DNA from: an uncultured Bacilli bacterium
GTDB lineage: Bacteria > Bacillota_I > Bacilli_A > RF39 > UBA660
Assembly: GCA_947630865.1 (NCBI GenBank)
Contig: CANRJE010000032.1
Location: forward strand, 1-12,015
Length of the DNA stretch: 12,015 nt
Direction: 5' to 3'
Positions within the stretch are counted from its first letter, which is position 1, and each line of letters opens with the position of its first letter. The translations under genes were made by a program, and so were the position numbers. The notes under the pieces are model-generated. The model was not told where the DNA came from, made no database searches, and saw only the letters and a list, made by a program, of their open reading frames with translations. Below are positions 6,445 to 12,015 of this stretch, one piece after another.

Positions 6445-6476
6445 AAGCAAAAATATTCACTTTTTGCTTCTTTTTT
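6445..6476 (+). terminator. Intrinsic terminator between hpf and secA
   Basis: Perfect 9-bp stem AAGCAAAAA (6445-6453) / TTTTTGCTT (6461-6469), 7-base loop, then CTTTTTT. It begins three bases after the hpf stop codon. Confidence 0.88.
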
Positions 6477-6484
6477 GATAGAAT
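6476..6484 (+). promoter_or_regulatory. Extended -10 promoter of secA
   Basis: TGATAGAAT fits TGnTAtAAT with one change. Its first T is the last T of the hpf terminator, so any -35 contact would fall in the terminator stem-loop. The predicted transcript starts near 6491, 12 bases before the ATG. Confidence 0.5.
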
Positions 6485-6502
6485 AAGAAATTGGAGGACA
6501 TT

Positions 6503-8995
6503 ATGAATATATTTAAAAGATTATTAGATCATGAGTATAAAGAATTAAAAAAGTTTAATGCTATTGCAGATAAAATTGTTGCTTTAGATTTAGATTATCA
6601 AAAATTAAGCGATGAGGATTTAAAAAATAAAACTTTAGAATTTAAAGAAAGATTAAAACAAGGAGAAACTTTAGATGATATTTTAGTTGAAGCTTATGCA
6701 ACAGTTAGAGAAATGGCTTTTAGAAAACTAGGAGAAAAAGCTTTTTATGTGCAATTAGTTGGAGCAATTGCTATTCATTATGGAAATATTGCAGAGCTTA
6801 AAACTGGTGAAGGTAAAACTTTAGTAACAACTTTTCCAGCTTATTTAAATGCTTTAGCTGGTGATGGTGTTCATGTTGTAACAGTAAATGAATACTTAAC
6901 AACTCGTAATGCCGAATGGATGGGACCAATTTATGAAGGTTTAGGGTTAACAGTTGGTATTAATAAAAGAGAATTATCTCCTAAAGAAAAAAGAGAACAA
7001 TATGATTGTGATATAACTTATACAACTAATAATGAATTAGGTTTTGATTACTTAAGAGACAATATGGTAATTCGTAAAGAAAATAGAGTTTTAAGAGGAC
7101 TCAACTATGCTATCATTGATGAGGTTGACTCTATTTTAATTGATGAAGCTAGAACTCCTTTAATTATTTCAGGTGGTGAACTTAAGAGTGCTAATCTTTA
7201 TGTTGATGCTGATAAATTTGTTAAAGGTATAAAAGCAGAACATGATTTTATATATGATGAAAAAACTAAAGGTGTAACTTTAACTGATGAAGGAAATGCT
7301 AAAGCTGAAAAATTCTTTCATGTTGATAATTTATATGATTTAAATAATTCAGAACTTGTTCATTATATTAATCAAGCTTTGAAAGCTAATTATTCGATGA
7401 AAAGAGATGTTGATTATGTTGTTCAAGATGGAGAAGTTTTAATTGTTGACCAATTTACAGGTCGTATTATGAAAGGTCGTCAATGGAGTGATGGATTGCA
7501 TCAAGCAGTTGAGGCTAAGGAAAATGTAAAAATCAATCAAGAAAATAAAACTGTTGCAACGATTACTTTCCAAAATTTATTTAGAATGTATAAAAAGTTA
7601 TCTGGTATGACAGGTACAGCTAAGACGGAAGAAGAAGAATTTAGAAATATTTATAATATGTATGTTATTACAATTCCAACTAATAAACCAGTTGAACGTA
7701 TTGATTATCCTGATTTAGTATTCCCAACTATGAATGGAAAATATAAAGCAATTGTTAATCATATAGCTGAAGTTCATGCAACAGGACAACCAATTCTAGT
7801 TGGTACAGTAGCAGTAGAAACAAGTGAGCTTATAAGTTCAATGTTAAATAAAAAAGGTATTAAACATGAAGTTTTAAATGCCAAAAATCATGCAAGAGAA
7901 GCTGAAATAATAGCAAGAGCTGGTGAAAAAGGTGCTGTAACTATTGCTACTAATATGGCTGGACGTGGAACAGATATTAAATTAACTGATGAGACTAAAA
8001 AATTAGGAGGTCTTTGTGTAATTGGAACGGAACGTCATGAATCTCGCCGTATTGATAATCAGTTAAGAGGACGTTCTGGTCGTCAAGGAGATCCTGGAGA
8101 AAGTCAATTTTATGTTTCTATGGAAGATGAACTTATGGTTCGATTTGGAACAGATAGAATTAAAAATTTGCTTCAAAGCATGGGATTTGATGAAAATCAA
8201 GCAATAAGAAGTAAAACATTTACTAAGTCTTTATCATCAGCTCAGGCTAAAGTTGAAGGTAATAACTTTGATACTAGAAAAGCCTTACTTCAATATGATG
8301 ATGTTATGAATAATCAAAGAGAAGATATTTATGAAAGACGTAATGAAATATTAGATAATGAGTCAATTCATGATACAGTTTTAAAAACAATTAATTCTTA
8401 TATTACATATATTGTTGATAATCATTTTACTAATAATACAATTACTTCAGAAGATTTAAAAGATGTTTTAGATATTACTAATCATGATTTAACTCGTAAG
8501 GATATCAAATTAGAAGAACTTGAAAATAAAGATGCTGATGCAATGATTGATTTTATCTATGATAGAGTAAAAGAAGAATATGAAGAAAAATTAGCTGCAC
8601 TACCTCAAGAAATTGCTAATGAATTTGAAAAGGCAATTAGTTTAAATGTTATTGATAAATATTGGACTGAAAACATTAACAATTTGTCACATTTAAGAGA
8701 AGCTGTTAGAACTCGTAGTTATGGAGGAGATGATCCTTTAAGAGCATATTCAGTAGAAGGATTAGAATTATATGAAAAAATGCTTGACAATATTGATAAA
8801 GATACATCTATCTTCCTATTAAATGCTGAGATAAGACAAAATATCGAACGAAAGGAAGTAGTCAAGAAACAAATTACGAATGAAAGTGATACATCAACAA
8901 CTAAAACGCCAATTAAGAAAAAAGAAAAAATTGGAAGAAATGACCCATGTCCATGTGGTTCGGGCAAAAAGTATAAGAACTGTTGCGGAAAATGA
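6503..8995 (+). CDS. secA: SecA, preprotein translocase ATPase
   Basis: 830 residues, a typical Gram-positive SecA. It pushes unfolded preproteins through SecYEG using ATP. The start is the ATG at 6503; an in-frame TTG at 6491 is rejected because the GGAGG ribosome site (6493-6497) lies between them. Motifs in order: Walker A TGEGKT (101-106), DEVD Walker B (206-209), the SGMTGTAKTE segment, the helicase motif TNMAGRGTDI, and QLRGRSGRQGDPG. The last 20 residues carry the zinc-binding SEC-C tail (CPCGSG, then CC; Cys816, 818, 827, 828), which contacts SecB-like partners or ribosomes. It ends with TGA. The prfB gene that follows secA in Bacillus is not here; an accessory patch follows instead. 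Confidence 0.98.
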   Translation: MNIFKRLLDHEYKELKKFNAIADKIVALDLDYQKLSDEDLKNKTLEFKERLKQGETLDDILVEAYATVREMAFRKLGEKAFYVQLVGAIAIHYGNIAELKTGEGKTLVTTFPAYLNALAGDGVHVVTVNEYLTTRNAEWMGPIYEGLGLTVGINKRELSPKEKREQYDCDITYTTNNELGFDYLRDNMVIRKENRVLRGLNYAIIDEVDSILIDEARTPLIISGGELKSANLYVDADKFVKGIKAEHDFIYDEKTKGVTLTDEGNAKAEKFFHVDNLYDLNNSELVHYINQALKANYSMKRDVDYVVQDGEVLIVDQFTGRIMKGRQWSDGLHQAVEAKENVKINQENKTVATITFQNLFRMYKKLSGMTGTAKTEEEEFRNIYNMYVITIPTNKPVERIDYPDLVFPTMNGKYKAIVNHIAEVHATGQPILVGTVAVETSELISSMLNKKGIKHEVLNAKNHAREAEIIARAGEKGAVTIATNMAGRGTDIKLTDETKKLGGLCVIGTERHESRRIDNQLRGRSGRQGDPGESQFYVSMEDELMVRFGTDRIKNLLQSMGFDENQAIRSKTFTKSLSSAQAKVEGNNFDTRKALLQYDDVMNNQREDIYERRNEILDNESIHDTVLKTINSYITYIVDNHFTNNTITSEDLKDVLDITNHDLTRKDIKLEELENKDADAMIDFIYDRVKEEYEEKLAALPQEIANEFEKAISLNVIDKYWTENINNLSHLREAVRTRSYGGDDPLRAYSVEGLELYEKMLDNIDKDTSIFLLNAEIRQNIERKEVVKKQITNESDTSTTKTPIKKKEKIGRNDPCPCGSGKKYKNCCGK

Positions 8996-9009
8996 TTGTA
9001 AAATAAGGG

Positions 9010-9038
9010 TTTACAAGCAATTTTTGGAAAAATAAAAT
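9010..9038 (+). promoter_or_regulatory. Sigma-A-type promoter in the secA-abiE gap
   Basis: TTTACA (9010-9015) and TAAAAT (9033-9038) are exactly 17 bases apart, each one base from consensus. No gene follows before the terminator at 9106-9139. In AT-rich DNA such a pair can occur by chance. Confidence 0.45.
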
Positions 9039-9039
9039 A

Positions 9040-9066
9040 TTTGCAAATTTGTAATTTGTTTGCAAA
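9040..9066. repeat. Repeated TTTGCAAA palindromes
   Basis: TTTGCAAA occurs at 9040-9047 and 9059-9066, a 19-base period. Between them, CAAATT (9044-9049) is an inverted match to AATTTG (9053-9058). The layout resembles a binding site for a dimeric regulator, just downstream of the predicted -10 at 9033-9038. No regulator is identified. Confidence 0.45.
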
Positions 9067-9139
9067 GAAAATTAAAAAAACTAAAAAATCATTTGAAATT
9101 AAAGGAAATGTTAACGAATAAAGTATGTTAACATTTTTT
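9045..9139 (+). ncRNA. Candidate small RNA, about 95 nucleotides
   Basis: A well-formed promoter (9010-9038) and a strong terminator (9106-9139) bracket a stretch with no credible reading frame. The only start codon with a nearby purine run opens a 7-codon frame inside the terminator stem. I do not recognise any known RNA family. The 3' end is defined by the hairpin; the 5' end is an estimate. It may instead be the secA terminator region with a chance promoter. Confidence 0.3.
9106..9139 (+). terminator. Intrinsic terminator upstream of abiE
   Basis: Perfect 10-bp stem AAATGTTAAC (9106-9115) / GTTAACATTT (9127-9136) with an 11-base loop and T-run 9134-9139. It is the first good terminator after secA, and also ends the candidate small RNA. 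Confidence 0.82.
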
Positions 9140-9165
9140 AATTTTTATGAAAAAAGCAAAAAGCA

Positions 9166-9213
9166 TGTTCCTTTTAACATACATATATGATATAATGTAT
9201 GTAGAAAGGAACA
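9166..9213. promoter_or_regulatory. Long dyad around the abiE promoter: probable AbiEi operator
   Basis: Two 19-base arms (9166-9184 and 9195-9213) are inverted copies with one mismatch and one G-T pair. The inner part is ACATACAT/ATGTATGT and the outer part GTTCCTTT/AAAGGAAC. The 10-base centre holds most of the -10. Transcription would start near 9203, so the left arm is not transcribed. The dyad must therefore work as DNA and not as an RNA hairpin. AbiEi antitoxins of streptococci are known to repress their operon by binding inverted repeats at the promoter. Confidence 0.7.
9188..9196 (+). promoter_or_regulatory. abiE promoter
   Basis: TGATATAAT is a perfect extended -10. The region 17 bases upstream (TTCCTT) is no real -35. 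The predicted transcript begins near 9203, 15 bases before abiEi. Confidence 0.7.
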
Positions 9214-9217
9214 AAAA

Positions 9218-9811
9218 ATGAATAAAGAAGATATTATATTAAATTTAGCTAAAAAAAATAATGGAATTATTACCACAAAAGAAGTAGTGAGTAAAAATAT
9301 AAATAAGATTTTTTTGACAAGATTAGTTAATAATAAAAAATTAGAAAGAGTAAAAAAAGGTTTATATGTTTTACCTTCTACTTGGGGTGATGAATATTTC
9401 AATTTAATTTATGGAAATAATGCAGTTTTTTCTTATGAAACAGCTTTATATTTTTTAGAACTTTGCCAGTCAGTTCCAAGTGAATATCATATTACAGTAA
9501 ATAGGGGATATAATGGAAGTTTAAGGAAAATTAAAAAAGTGAAACTACATTTTGTGAAAAAAGAATTATTTGATTTAGGCTTAATTGAGATGAAAAGTCC
9601 TCAAGGACAATTTATAAAATGTTATAATGCAGAAAGATGTATATGTGATTTATTAAAAAATAAAGATAATCAAGATATAGAAATAATTAAATATGCTATC
9701 ACAGAATATTTGAAAAATAAAAATAAGAGAAATCTTCCATTACTTCTTGAATATGCAAAAGTATTTAATGTTCTATATGATATCAATAAATATTTGGAGG
9801 TGCTAATGTAA
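9218..9811 (+). CDS. abiEi: AbiEi-family antitoxin and autorepressor
   Basis: 197 residues. The N-terminal winged helix (about 1-55; NGIITTKEVVSK, then a recognition helix and the wing KKGLYVLP) is typical of AbiEi. It is followed by the family's W-x-DEYF, SYETALYFLEL, ITVNRGYNGS and AERCICDLL segments of the C-terminal antitoxin domain. AbiE is a type IV toxin-antitoxin and abortive-infection system. AbiEi counteracts the AbiEii nucleotidyltransferase without a stable complex and represses the operon. The gene looks intact. Ribosome site AAAGGA (9205-9210) lies in the right arm of the operator. It overlaps abiEii by one base (TAATG). Confidence 0.9.
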   Translation: MNKEDIILNLAKKNNGIITTKEVVSKNINKIFLTRLVNNKKLERVKKGLYVLPSTWGDEYFNLIYGNNAVFSYETALYFLELCQSVPSEYHITVNRGYNGSLRKIKKVKLHFVKKELFDLGLIEMKSPQGQFIKCYNAERCICDLLKNKDNQDIEIIKYAITEYLKNKNKRNLPLLLEYAKVFNVLYDINKYLEVLM

Positions 9812-10113
9812 TGATTGATGCTGAAGATTTAAAAATTAAAGTAAAGACTAAAGCCCATGAAAATAACTTAGAACCTCAAGATATTATGCAAATGTATTTT
9901 TTTGAAAGACTTTTATATAGAATATCAATAAGTGCATATAAATACAATTTTATATTAAAAGGTGGATTATTACTATCTGCAATATTTGGTGATGATCGTA
10001 GAACTACACAAGATATGGATACTATGATAAAAGGAATTCCACTCGATTCAAGAGAAATAGAGAAAGTTATAAATGAGATAATTAATATAGATTTTGAAGA
10101 TGGCTTTTCATAA
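9811..10113 (+). pseudogene. abiEii: AbiEii nucleotidyltransferase toxin, truncated
   Basis: 100 residues where the family has about 290-300. The N-terminal part is well kept: FERLLYRIS (31-39), FILKGGLLL (47-55) and RTTQDMD (64-70). The last two make up the GG...DxD nucleotidyltransferase motif with Asp68 and Asp70. After IDFEDG the frame adds Phe-Ser and stops, at the point where a transposase remnant on the other strand begins. All later parts of the family (further conserved residues and the C-terminal domain) are missing, so toxin activity is unlikely. The gene is preceded by a GGAGG ribosome site (9796-9800) and starts on the abiEi stop codon. The short protein may still be made. Confidence 0.85.
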
Positions 10114-10258
10114 TTCGGAATGGTTCTTCAATTTTCCATCTTCTTTTGTTTATCTTGATTATTTCAGATACATCATCTTCTAAGTTAGTACATACAGCAT
10201 ATAAGCCATCATATAAAGCTTCTTCATTAATTTTTCCTTGGTTTAGGTAGTCGTAATA
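10103..10258 (-). pseudogene. IS1634-like (IS4 superfamily) transposase remnant
   Basis: Read on the minus strand, about 52 codons without a stop encode LYDGLYAVCTNLEDDV and then INKRRWKIEEPFRIMK. Both are characteristic of the C-terminal catalytic part of IS1634-type DDE transposases, including the R-x3-E-x6-K portion of the IS4 YREK motif. The match ends at FRIMKS (10103), where the frame runs into abiEii. On the other side it ends at the hairpin near 10261. Both ends of the element, and any terminal repeats, are gone. It is a dead fragment and marks a past insertion and deletion in abiEii. Confidence 0.75.
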
Positions 10259-10260
10259 AG

Positions 10261-10302
10261 TAATAAAAGGATGTTAACATAATTGCTAACATCCTTTTGT
10301 TA
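10261..10302. terminator. Strong hairpin after the abiE/IS patch
   Basis: A 16-bp stem with one G-T pair: 10261-10276 against 10287-10302, core AAAAGGATGTTA/TAACATCCTTTT, 10-base loop. The 3' arm is T-rich on either strand but no long T-run follows, so a bidirectional terminator is likely but unproven. A small repeat or IS end is the alternative. No gene is seen from here to 10389. Confidence 0.55.
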
Positions 10303-10340
10303 AAAAATATAATGTTATAAAGTAAGAATAAGCAAATTAT

Positions 10341-10369
10341 TTGCGTTAATTTTTGATACGTTATATAAT
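10341..10369 (+). promoter_or_regulatory. Promoter of the FAD-dependent dehydrogenase gene
   Basis: TATAAT (10364-10369) is perfect; TTGCGT (10341-10346) lies 17 bases upstream and keeps the TTG. The predicted leader is about 14 bases. Confidence 0.6.
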
Positions 10370-10389
10370 AATTAATGGAGAGTTGTATA

Positions 10390-11826
10390 ATGGAGAAGAA
10401 GTATGATATTATAGCCATTGGTATGGGCCCTGGAGCAATCTTTATGGCCTACGAAATGATTAAGCTTAACAAGAATAAAAAGGTTTTATTGATTGAACAA
10501 GGAAAAAGAGTTGAAGAAAGAACTTGTCCTATTGAAAAAACTGGTGTATGTGTTAAATGCAAACCATTTTGTAACATAACAAGTGGATTCTCTGGAGCAG
10601 GGGCATTTTCTGATGGTAAATTATCATTATATAATAAAGAAGATGAAGATTTTTATATTGGTGGTAATCTTCATAAATATATTGGGGTAGAAGAAACAAA
10701 AAAATTAATTGATTATACCGATAGTGTCTATTTAAAATTTGGGGCCGATACTAAATTAGAAGGTACTTTATATAAAGAAGAGGTAAAAAGAATTAAAGAA
10801 AAAGCACGAAAAGAAGGATTAACATTAATTGATATTCCAATTAGACATCTTGGGACTGAAAAAGCTCATGAATTATATAAAAAATTAGAAGATTATTTAG
10901 AAGAAAATGAAGTAGAATTAAAATTTAATACTATCGTTGAAGATTTGATTATCGAAGATAATAAATGCATAGGCGTTAAAGTAAGAAAAGCTAGTGATAA
11001 AAATGCTCCTTTAGAATCTATTTATGGTGATAATATCGTGGTGGCAGTAGGAAGAAAAGGGGCAAATTGGCTGGTTAATATGTGTGAAAAACATGATATA
11101 GAAACAGAAGCTGGGGTTGTGGATATTGGTGTAAGATATGAACTTTCTGATGAAGTTATGAAAGATATCAATAAATACATGTATGAAGGAAAATTTATTG
11201 GGCGGCCAGGACCATTTAAAGATAAAGTTCGAACTTTCTGCCAAAATCCGAGTGGTTTTGTATCATCAGAAGTATATGATAATAATTTGAGTTTAGTAAA
11301 TGGCCATTCTTATAAAGATAAAAAAAGTACTAATACTAATTTAGCTATTTTAGTTTCGCATCATTTTAATTATCCTTTTTCTAAACCTATTGAATATGGA
11401 AGAAATATTGCGAAGAATTTAAATGAGCTTGGGAATGGAAATATTGTTGTCCAAAGACTTGGCGATATCTATCGTGGCAAGAGGACATGGGAATGGGAAT
11501 TAGAAACTAATCCCGTTAAACCAACTTTAAAATCAGCGGTTGCTGGTGACATTACTTTTGCTCTAGGATATCGAACAATGACCGATATTCTACAATTTAT
11601 AAGAGAAATGGATAAAGTAGTAGAAGGATTTGCTAATCCAGAGAATTTATTGTATGCTCCGGAAATAAAGTTTTATAGTAACCAAGTAGTTATTGACCAA
11701 AATTTTGAAACTAGTATTAAAGGTTTATATTCCATAGGTGATGGGGGAGGAATGACTAGAGGATTAATGATGGCTTCAGCCTCAGGAGTTAAAATGGCTC
11801 GAATATTAGATGAAAAAGATAAATAA
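10390..11826 (+). CDS. FAD-dependent dehydrogenase/oxidoreductase (COG2509-like)
   Basis: 478 residues from the ATG at 10390. The in-frame ATG at 10375 overlaps the GGAG ribosome site (10377-10380) and is rejected. The N-terminal dinucleotide fold has IIAIGMGPGA (7-16) and the ribose-binding acid in LLIEQGKR (33-40). A cysteine cluster (46, 54, 57, 61) precedes SGFSGAGAFSDGKLSL (65-80), a hallmark of this family. Near the C-terminus, GLYSIGDGGGMTRGL completes the FAD site. The family consists of cytosolic flavoproteins related to geranylgeranyl-reductase and GltD-type folds; the substrate is unknown. The cysteine cluster suggests a metal, a disulfide or an iron-sulfur centre, but that is inference. 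It has its own promoter; a second promoter lies after it. Confidence 0.85.
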   Translation: MEKKYDIIAIGMGPGAIFMAYEMIKLNKNKKVLLIEQGKRVEERTCPIEKTGVCVKCKPFCNITSGFSGAGAFSDGKLSLYNKEDEDFYIGGNLHKYIGVEETKKLIDYTDSVYLKFGADTKLEGTLYKEEVKRIKEKARKEGLTLIDIPIRHLGTEKAHELYKKLEDYLEENEVELKFNTIVEDLIIEDNKCIGVKVRKASDKNAPLESIYGDNIVVAVGRKGANWLVNMCEKHDIETEAGVVDIGVRYELSDEVMKDINKYMYEGKFIGRPGPFKDKVRTFCQNPSGFVSSEVYDNNLSLVNGHSYKDKKSTNTNLAILVSHHFNYPFSKPIEYGRNIAKNLNELGNGNIVVQRLGDIYRGKRTWEWELETNPVKPTLKSAVAGDITFALGYRTMTDILQFIREMDKVVEGFANPENLLYAPEIKFYSNQVVIDQNFETSIKGLYSIGDGGGMTRGLMMASASGVKMARILDEKDK

Positions 11827-11840
11827 TTTAGTTATACTTC

Positions 11841-11869
11841 TTGTAATAAGTTTTTAAAAATGATATATT
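11841..11869 (+). promoter_or_regulatory. Promoter of the 3'-terminal exported protein gene
   Basis: TTGTAA (11841-11846), 17 bases, TATATT (11864-11869), with TG at 11861-11862. The -10 ends 17 bases before the GTG start. Confidence 0.5.
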
Positions 11870-11886
11870 TAATTTAGGAGGTTAAA

Positions 11887-12015
11887 GTGAAGAAAAATTT
11901 AATAGGATTATTAGCAATACTTTTAATACTAGCAGTACTTTTAATACCAATGCTGGCATTTGCTAAAGACGAAAAAGTAAAAGTATATATTTTTGAAGCC
12001 GGAGGATGCCCTTAC
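11887..12015 (+). CDS. Exported thioredoxin/glutaredoxin-like protein, 5' part only
   Basis: 43 codons are visible before the window ends. The start is GTG with GGAGG (11877-11881) just upstream. The N-terminus is a signal peptide or anchor: two lysines, a hydrophobic stretch of about 20 residues, and AFA-K as a plausible signal peptidase I site near residues 24-27. The mature part begins with a beta strand (KVKVYIFEA) leading to GGCPY. This is how a thioredoxin-fold redox site (CxxC, here CPY-) starts. The second cysteine and the rest lie outside the window. A role in extracytoplasmic thiol chemistry is likely; a more exact call is not possible. Confidence 0.6.
   Translation, partial: MKKNLIGLLAILLILAVLLIPMLAFAKDEKVKVYIFEAGGCPY

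Noticed and set aside
9108..9131. A 7-codon frame beginning ATG TTA ACG after AAAGGA
   Set aside because: It lies wholly inside the terminator stem-loop, the ribosome-site spacing is too short, and the codons are explained by the inverted repeat.
9811..10113. AbiEii truncation as a sequencing frameshift
   Set aside because: No reading frame after 10113 on the plus strand resumes AbiEii; instead the opposite strand carries transposase codons, so a real insertion/deletion is the better explanation.
10227..10418. A 63-residue minus-strand frame across the hairpin and dehydrogenase promoter
   Set aside because: It is in a different frame from the transposase remnant, resembles no known family, and crosses the strong hairpin and a clear plus-strand promoter.
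1..12015. Mycoplasma-type code (TGA as tryptophan) or a CRISPR array, tRNA or rRNA gene
   Set aside because: Tryptophan is encoded by TGG throughout and secA ends at TGA after a complete zinc motif; no spaced direct-repeat array and no cloverleaf or rRNA-like stretch was seen.

Overview
The window comes from a very AT-rich Gram-positive bacterium of the Firmicutes/Bacilli type. UGG is the tryptophan codon, and TGA ends secA, so the standard bacterial code fits and the Mycoplasma code does not. Two stretches keep Bacillus-like gene order: a DUF1146 (YwzB-like) gene, spoIIQ and mbl in a row, and hpf followed by secA. A small-genome relative of the bacilli (an RF39/Erysipelotrichia-like lineage) would fit, but that placement is inference.

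Region 1 (1-2550): an RpiB-family sugar-phosphate isomerase overlaps a small DUF1146 membrane protein. Then comes spoIIQ, the forespore engulfment-channel protein, with a sequence resembling a sigma-F promoter in front of it. After a terminator comes the Mbl/MreB cell-shape actin. The spoIIID gene that sits between spoIIQ and mbl in Bacillus is absent.

Region 2 (2550-5640): tagO/wecA (first sugar transfer to undecaprenyl phosphate for wall glycopolymers) is followed 15 bases later by an AgrA-like LytTR response regulator. That gene overlaps an AgrC-like GHKL sensor kinase. No AgrB or AgrD gene is present. An AT-rich gap with a nested inverted repeat follows.

Region 3 (5640-9000): cspA-type cold-shock protein, long-form hibernation factor hpf and secA. 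Each is separated from the next by a compact terminator immediately followed by an extended -10 promoter.

Region 4 (9000-10390): an accessory patch. It holds a promoter-plus-terminator pair with no gene (possible small RNA), then an AbiE-type toxin-antitoxin locus. The promoter of that locus sits inside a long dyad. The antitoxin/repressor abiEi is intact. The toxin abiEii is cut to 100 residues, exactly where a minus-strand remnant of an IS1634-like (IS4 superfamily) transposase begins.

Region 5 (10390-12015): a FAD-dependent dehydrogenase of the COG2509 type with a cysteine cluster, then the start of an exported thioredoxin/glutaredoxin-like protein that runs off the window.

Most genes here share one expression layout: TGnTAnnnT promoters whose -10 ends only 15-24 bases before the start codon, giving predicted leaders of about 10-18 nucleotides. 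The cold-shock gene is the exception, with a leader of about 60 nucleotides. I found no clear case of a wholly new system. The strongest leads are the broken AbiE locus with its operator, the small-RNA candidate beside it, the possible sigma-F promoter of spoIIQ, and the AgrCA-like pair without peptide genes.
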